Assembly: GCA_964552205.1 (NCBI GenBank)
Contig: CAZKFT010000003.1
Span: 35,038 to 99,037, forward strand
DNA length: 64,000 nt
Reading direction: 5' to 3'
From: JAIVGZ01 sp964552205
Lineage (GTDB): Bacteria; Pseudomonadota; Gammaproteobacteria; Natronospirales; JAIVGZ01
Below the pieces are notes generated by a model, which saw nothing but the letters and a program-made list of their open reading frames with translations, was not told the origin of the DNA and ran no database searches. Position numbers and translations under genes: made by a program. Positions 60,338-64,000 of the stretch are shown here, one piece after another; the first letter of the stretch is position 1, and every line of letters begins with the position of its first letter.

Positions 60338-61750
60338 ATGCCATTGTGGGCCATAATTGTCGTTGTCAGCGCCATCATGGTGACTATCGCCATCGGTGTC
60401 CTGATTTTGCAGCTTCGGCGACCTTCACAATCCAGCAATACGCCAGTCTCCGCGCCGCGCGCCCAAGAGAAGGCCTTGCCGCGGGCGATGTCAACCTCGG
60501 ACAGCTTCCGCGAGCAGTTGGACAAGGCGTTCGTGACAAGCGCCGCAGGCAAGCTCGCAGTCATGGTGGTAGAGGTGGACCGCTTCCACCACTACACAAC
60601 CTCGCTGGGAGCGGATGCCGGCGACGAGCTTATGTTCGAGGTCGCCGCGCGCATCCGGAATGTGATCGGCGAAGATCTGGTCATCGCTCGTGTTCGTGAC
60701 CGTGAGCTCGGCTTGCTGGCAGACAACCTCGCCTCGCGCGATGACGCCGCCCGCATCGCGGCAGATGTGGCGCTGGCAATGCGCACCCCCATCAACCTGC
60801 ACGGACGGAAGCTGCAACTGACTTTGAGCGTCGGTGTGGCTACGCGGCCGGATAACGGTGATGATGCCACCACCCTGCTTCGCAACGCCGACCGCGCCAA
60901 GAGCTATGCCCTGGATGCAGGTGGCAACCATGTCCGCATGTATTCGCAGGAGCTGAGCCAATCCGCTAGAAAGCAACTCAACCTCGAGGGCGAGCTGCAG
61001 CAGGCGCTCCGCCAAGGGGAGTTGGTGGTCGTGTACCAGCCGCAACTACAGTTCCCGGAACGCAAGGTAGTCGGTGCCGAGGCTTTGCTGCGCTGGCAAC
61101 ACCCGGAGCAGGGGCTGCTGGCGCCACCTGCGTTCCTCCCGACCGCCGAACGGTTGGGTCTGCTGGATGAGATTGGCGCCCAAGTGGTCAACATCTGCTG
61201 CCGCGACGCTGCGGCTTGGCGGAAACGACTGCGCTCGGACATCCGTGTTTGCGTGAACCTCGCAGCATCACAGCTAAGACCCTCGTCGTTGCCACGCATG
61301 GTGGAACGCGCGCTCAAGGAGAGCGGCCTACCACCCCAGCTTCTGGAACTCGAGGTGCCCGAGAAAATCACCATGCAGGATGTGGAAATCACCGTCCAGA
61401 CGCTTTCGCACCTGCGCCAACTCGGTGTTTCTCTCGCACTCGACAACTTCGGAACCGGTGTGTCGGCGCTGAGTGAGCTCAAGAGGTTTCCGCTTGACCG
61501 GATGAAGATTGACCGCGCCTTCACCCGCTTCCTGCCTGACGACCCGCAGGGCAAGGCCATTGTGAAGGCTCTGGTGTACATCGCCACCGCGCTGGATTTG
61601 GGTCTGGTCGGCGAGGGTGTGGAGTCGGAAGCTCAAGTGCAGGCTTTGCAGGGCCTGGGTTGCAGAATCATGCAGGGTTATCACCTGTGCAATCCAATCC
61701 CGAACGAACACTTTGTGGCTTTCGTCACGGCTACCCACGGCAAGGCATGA
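60338..61750 (+). CDS. Membrane-anchored degenerate-GGDEF / EAL protein
   Basis: A 470-residue protein with one N-terminal helix (about 3-25, LWAIIVVVSAIMVTIAIGVL) and little periplasmic part. A GGDEF-like domain lies at about 65-205, but the active loop reads RVRDRELG where GGDEF is expected, so it cannot be a normal diguanylate cyclase. The EAL domain (about 215-465) has GAEALLRWQ, VNLAASQL, LELEVPEKI, DNFGTGVSAL, KIDRAF, GEGVES and QGYHL. The second Asp of the DDFGTG motif is Asn. It may still hydrolyse c-di-GMP, or only bind it. It is coupled by ATGA to cysQ. Confidence 0.85.
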   Translation: MPLWAIIVVVSAIMVTIAIGVLILQLRRPSQSSNTPVSAPRAQEKALPRAMSTSDSFREQLDKAFVTSAAGKLAVMVVEVDRFHHYTTSLGADAGDELMFEVAARIRNVIGEDLVIARVRDRELGLLADNLASRDDAARIAADVALAMRTPINLHGRKLQLTLSVGVATRPDNGDDATTLLRNADRAKSYALDAGGNHVRMYSQELSQSARKQLNLEGELQQALRQGELVVVYQPQLQFPERKVVGAEALLRWQHPEQGLLAPPAFLPTAERLGLLDEIGAQVVNICCRDAAAWRKRLRSDIRVCVNLAASQLRPSSLPRMVERALKESGLPPQLLELEVPEKITMQDVEITVQTLSHLRQLGVSLALDNFGTGVSALSELKRFPLDRMKIDRAFTRFLPDDPQGKAIVKALVYIATALDLGLVGEGVESEAQVQALQGLGCRIMQGYHLCNPIPNEHFVAFVTATHGKA

Positions 61751-62529
61751 TGGATGGAGTCTTGCTGGAGGGCGTAGTCGAGATTGCGAGCGAAGCGGGC
61801 AAGCGAATTGTCGTAGTGTACGAATCGGATTTCGCGGTGCAGTCAAAAGGTGACCGCTCTCCCCTGACCGAAGCCGATCTCGCAGCGCACCACCACATCG
61901 TCGCCGCCCTGGAAACACTCACCCCTGGCGTACCCATCCTGTCCGAGGAGTCGGCCGCCATACCGTGGTCGGTTCGTTCGGGCTGGAATCGCTACTGGCT
62001 GGTAGACCCCTTGGACGGCACGCGCGAGTTCGTTAAGCGCAACGGCGAGTTCACCGTCAACATCGCGCTCATCGAGGAAGGCGTCGCGGTCCTTGGCGTG
62101 GTGCATGTGCCCGTGACTGGCGTCACTTACGCCGCTGCACAGGGGATTGGGGCGTTCCGCGACGGCGCAGCCATCCAAACGAGGATTCCTGCCACGTCAC
62201 CGCCGGTCGTGGTCGGCAGCCGTTCGCATGCAGGCGACTCGCTCACCGCCCTGCTTGCGCGCATCGGCGAGCACGAACTGATTTCGATAGGCAGTTCGCT
62301 CAAGTTTTGTCTTCTTGCCGAGGGCAAGGCGGATTTCTATGCCCGCCTTGGACCTACCAGCGAGTGGGATACCGCCGCCGCCCAGTGCGTAGTCGAGGCC
62401 GCCGGTGGTATCGTAGCCGACCTCAGTGGCGCGCCCTTGCGGTACAACCGCAAGGAATCGCTTTTGAATCCCCATTTCATGGTGAGTGGTGACCCGCAGT
62501 CACCCTTGCTGAAACTGGTAGGCCCATGA
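61747..62529 (+). CDS. cysQ: 3'(2'),5'-bisphosphate nucleotidase CysQ
   Basis: A 260-residue inositol-monophosphatase-family enzyme that removes 3'-phosphate from PAP, a by-product of sulfate assimilation. SPLTEADLAAHHHI (about 38-51), ILSEES (metal ligand Glu), the hallmark WLVDPLDGTREFVKRNGEFTVNIAL (about 85-109; DPLDGTREF is the metal site) and GPTSEWDTAAAQCVVEAAGG are present. ATG 61747 overlaps the EAL gene stop and ATG 61750 is the alternative. ATGA overlap with ttcA. Confidence 0.92.
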   Translation: MMDGVLLEGVVEIASEAGKRIVVVYESDFAVQSKGDRSPLTEADLAAHHHIVAALETLTPGVPILSEESAAIPWSVRSGWNRYWLVDPLDGTREFVKRNGEFTVNIALIEEGVAVLGVVHVPVTGVTYAAAQGIGAFRDGAAIQTRIPATSPPVVVGSRSHAGDSLTALLARIGEHELISIGSSLKFCLLAEGKADFYARLGPTSEWDTAAAQCVVEAAGGIVADLSGAPLRYNRKESLLNPHFMVSGDPQSPLLKLVGP

Positions 62530-63344
62530 CGCAGTCGCAACGCAAGCAACAGTTCGAGGTTGGCAAGCTGGCCAAGCGCCTGCGGCATCAGGTCGGGCGT
62601 GCCATCCAGGATTTCAACATGATTGGTCCGGGTGATCGCGTCATGGTGTGCCTGTCGGGTGGTAAGGACTCCTACACGCTTCTGGACATCCTGCTGAACC
62701 TGCAGGCCAGTGCACCGGTGGATTTCCAGTTGGTGGCGGTCAACCTCGACCAGAAGCAGCCTGGCTTCCCCGAGCATGTACTGCCGGAGTACCTGCAATC
62801 ACGCGGCGTCGAGTACGCCATCATCGAGCAGGACACCTACAGCGTGGTCAAGCGTGTCATCCCCGAGGGCAAGACCATGTGCGGCCTGTGCTCGCGGCTG
62901 CGACGCGGTGCACTGTACCGCTGGGCCTCGGAAAATGGTGTGACGCGTATCGCGCTGGGACACCATCGTGACGACCTGATCGAGACCTTGTTCCTGAACA
63001 TGTTCTTCGGTGGACGCATGGCTACGATGCCGCCGAAATTGCAGTCCGACGACGGCCAGCATGTGGTGATTCGACCGCTTGCCTACTGCTCGGAGCGGGA
63101 TATTTCGGCGTATGCGGAAGCGATGGCGTTTCCGTTGATTCCTTGCACGCTGTGCGGCAACGAGGAACAAGCGCAGCGCAAACAGGTGAAAGCGATGTTG
63201 GTGGAATGGGAGCGTGAGTATCCCGGCCGATTGGAGACGATTTTCAGCGCCCTGCAGAAGGTGCAGCCGTCGCATCTTGCGGACCGAGGGCTGTATGACT
63301 TTGAAGGAATTGGCGGAGGTGAGGAAGCTCGCTGGCTGGATTAA
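62526..63344 (+). CDS. ttcA: tRNA 2-thiocytidine(32) synthetase TtcA
   Basis: A 272-residue PP-loop ATPase that thiolates C32 of certain tRNAs using a [4Fe-4S] cluster. The PP-loop is VMVCLSGGKDSYTLLDIL (about 39-56); the two cysteines of CGLCSRLRRGALY (about 119-131) and the later one in IPCTLCGNEEQAQRK bind the cluster; LGHHRDDLIETLFLNMFFGG is the family block. Complete. Its stop is followed immediately by the tandem REPIN repeats. Confidence 0.94.
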   Translation: MTQSQRKQQFEVGKLAKRLRHQVGRAIQDFNMIGPGDRVMVCLSGGKDSYTLLDILLNLQASAPVDFQLVAVNLDQKQPGFPEHVLPEYLQSRGVEYAIIEQDTYSVVKRVIPEGKTMCGLCSRLRRGALYRWASENGVTRIALGHHRDDLIETLFLNMFFGGRMATMPPKLQSDDGQHVVIRPLAYCSERDISAYAEAMAFPLIPCTLCGNEEQAQRKQVKAMLVEWEREYPGRLETIFSALQKVQPSHLADRGLYDFEGIGGGEEARWLD

Positions 63345-63345
63345 G

Positions 63346-63504
63346 AATGTAGGAGCGGTGCTTCGCACCGCGAATGGCTCCATCCGTCCAGCCTCGTTGC
63401 AACCTGCGGATTCTGAGATGCCACCGGATTCGCGACGCGAAGCGTCGCTCCTACATGCACGAACCGCGGGTTGTGCCAGCCCGGGAAACCAACGCTACGT
63501 TGTA
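63346..63504. repeat. 159-bp tandem repeat, copy 1 (REPIN C plus spacer)
   Basis: The unit starts AATGTAGGAGCGG and contains a REPIN (63349-63454) with arms GCGGTGCTTCGCACCGCGAA and TTCGCGACGCGAAGCGTCGC, then a 53-bp spacer. It is followed directly by two more copies. The 507-bp stretch 63345-63851 contains no real gene. Confidence 0.95.
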
Positions 63505-63663
63505 AATGTAGGAGCGGTGCTTCGCACCGCGAATGGCTCCATCCGTCCAGCCTCGTTGCAACCTGCGGATTCTGAGATGCCACCGGATTCGCGACGCGAA
63601 GCGTCGCTCCTACATGCACGAACCGCGGGTTGTGCCAGCCCGGGAAACCAACGCTACGTTGTA
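63505..63663. repeat. 159-bp tandem repeat, copy 2
   Basis: Read base by base, identical to copy 1 over its whole length (REPIN at 63508-63613). Perfect identity points to recent duplication. Confidence 0.95.
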
Positions 63664-63800
63664 AATGTAGGAGCGGTGCTTCGCACCGCGAATGGCTCCA
63701 TCCGTCCAGCCTCGTTGCAACCTGCGGATTCTGAGATGCCACCGGATTCGCGACGCGAAGCGTCGCTCCTACATGCACGAACCGTGGGTTGTGCCAGCGG
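63664..63800. repeat. 159-bp tandem repeat, copy 3 (truncated)
   Basis: REPIN at 63667-63772 is identical to the others. Its spacer has one change (ACCGTGGG for ACCGCGGG) and stops after GTGCCAGC, where the csp terminator begins. Confidence 0.93.
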
Positions 63801-63807
63801 CCCAAAA

Positions 63808-63831
63808 AAAACCCCGCCGAAGCGGGGTTTT
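63808..63831 (-). terminator. Intrinsic terminator of the cold-shock gene
   Basis: A perfect 10-bp stem AAAACCCCGC / GCGGGGTTTT with a CGAA loop; on the minus strand it ends in eight T. It lies about 20 bp behind the cold-shock stop codon. Confidence 0.9.
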
Positions 63832-63851
63832 AGTTCGAAACTTTTGAGCGA

Positions 63852-64000
63852 TTAAGCTGCGGTGACCTTGGTCGCCTGCAGGCCCTTCGGACCCTTTTCG
63901 CTTTCGAAGTTCACGGTCTGCCCCTCAGTCAAGGTGCGGAAACCCGCGCCCTGGATTGCGGAGTAGTGGACGAACACATCGTCGCCACCGTCGGACGGAG
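63852..64000 (-). CDS. Cold-shock protein (CspA family), C-terminal part (runs off the window)
   Basis: The last 49 codons of a cold-shock-domain protein: DDVFVHYSAIQGAGFRTLTEG, then GQTVNFESEKGPKGLQATKV and TAA at the end. DDVFVHYSAI holds the second RNA-binding motif (RNP2, VFVHY). The start and RNP1 lie beyond position 64000. Csp proteins melt RNA structure in cold or growth transitions. It is followed by a strong terminator. Confidence 0.93.
   Translation of the reverse strand, partial: PSDGGDDVFVHYSAIQGAGFRTLTEGQTVNFESEKGPKGLQATKVTAA

Noticed and set aside
63346..63800. Possible CRISPR array
   Set aside because: The repeated unit is 159 bp and the spacers are identical. A CRISPR array has short repeats with different spacers; no cas genes are nearby.
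63214..63855. Open frame of 213 codons through ttcA's end and the tandem repeats, with a 53-residue repeated peptide
   Set aside because: The frame stays open because the repeat is 159 bp (a multiple of three); the minus strand is open too (63341-63805). The content is REPIN DNA.

Overview
The window is a gene-dense, G+C-rich stretch of a Gram-negative chromosome. It most likely comes from a gammaproteobacterium of the Xanthomonadales (Lysobacterales) type or a close relative. The evidence is conserved gene order (rhlB / trxA-rho; accB-accC-prmA-MJ0042 zinc finger protein-dusB-fis-purH-purD; rubredoxin / thiD-thiE), a monofunctional-type Kdo transferase gene near a Kdo kinase (kdkA), a TonB-dependent receptor, a PPi-dependent phosphofructokinase with a membrane pyrophosphatase, and GTAGGAGCGG-type REP palindromes. 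The taxonomic call is inference; there is no rRNA here. Almost every gene is core metabolism or housekeeping. I see no prophage, insertion sequence, CRISPR array, tRNA or rRNA.

Layout. 0-6 kb: start of a TonB receptor, a LytTR-type regulator whose receiver has lost its phospho-acceptor Asp, an O-methyltransferase, a CpdA-like phosphodiesterase, a large secreted LVIVD/Calx-beta protein with a GlyGly-CTERM-like tail, and a TraB/GumN protein. 6-18 kb: rubredoxin, thiD-thiE, a DUF418 membrane protein, hemL, a mpl-ubiX-LON-domain operon, RNase D, an adenylate kinase with a very long lysine/alanine/proline tail, PPi-phosphofructokinase, an M49-like lipoprotein peptidase and an unrecognised membrane protein. 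18.4-26 kb: a complete trp operon headed by a DAHP synthase gene, preceded by a 25-residue leader peptide with four consecutive Trp codons and a classical attenuator. 26-32.3 kb: an Omp85-type protein, the proton/sodium-pumping pyrophosphatase hppA, thiC, a pcm-type methyltransferase and a rhodanese. 32.4-39.4 kb: a TolC-family protein behind a strong sigma-54 promoter candidate, and lipopolysaccharide genes (waaA, hldE, lpxL-type, kdkA, GT9). 39.4-47.8 kb: glnE, a carboxymuconolactone decarboxylase-family gene, groES-groEL under a CIRCE operator, then cutA-dsbD-tlpA. 47.9-56.1 kb: aroQ-accB-accC-prmA-DUF3426, dusB-fis-purH-purD. 56.2-64 kb: rho-trxA, rhlB, a GMP/IMP-nucleotidase-like HAD protein, a degenerate GGDEF-EAL protein, cysQ, ttcA, a tandem array of 159-bp repeats, and the 3' part of a cold-shock gene.

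Several genes connect. PPi released by biosynthesis could be used by PPi-PFK and HppA. AroF-TrpEGDCFBA makes a single chorismate-to-tryptophan unit controlled by attenuation and, by its LLES motif, feedback inhibition of TrpE. HldE, WaaA, KdkA, the GT9 enzyme and the LpxL-type acyltransferase together build lipid A and inner core. DsbD and the TlpA-like protein form a periplasmic reducing pair. Many neighbours overlap by ATGA or TGATG, indicating translational coupling. The most unusual features are the adenylate kinase tail, the trp leader layout, the REPIN families including a triplicated 159-bp unit, the degenerate signalling domains and the sigma-54 promoter candidate at tolC.
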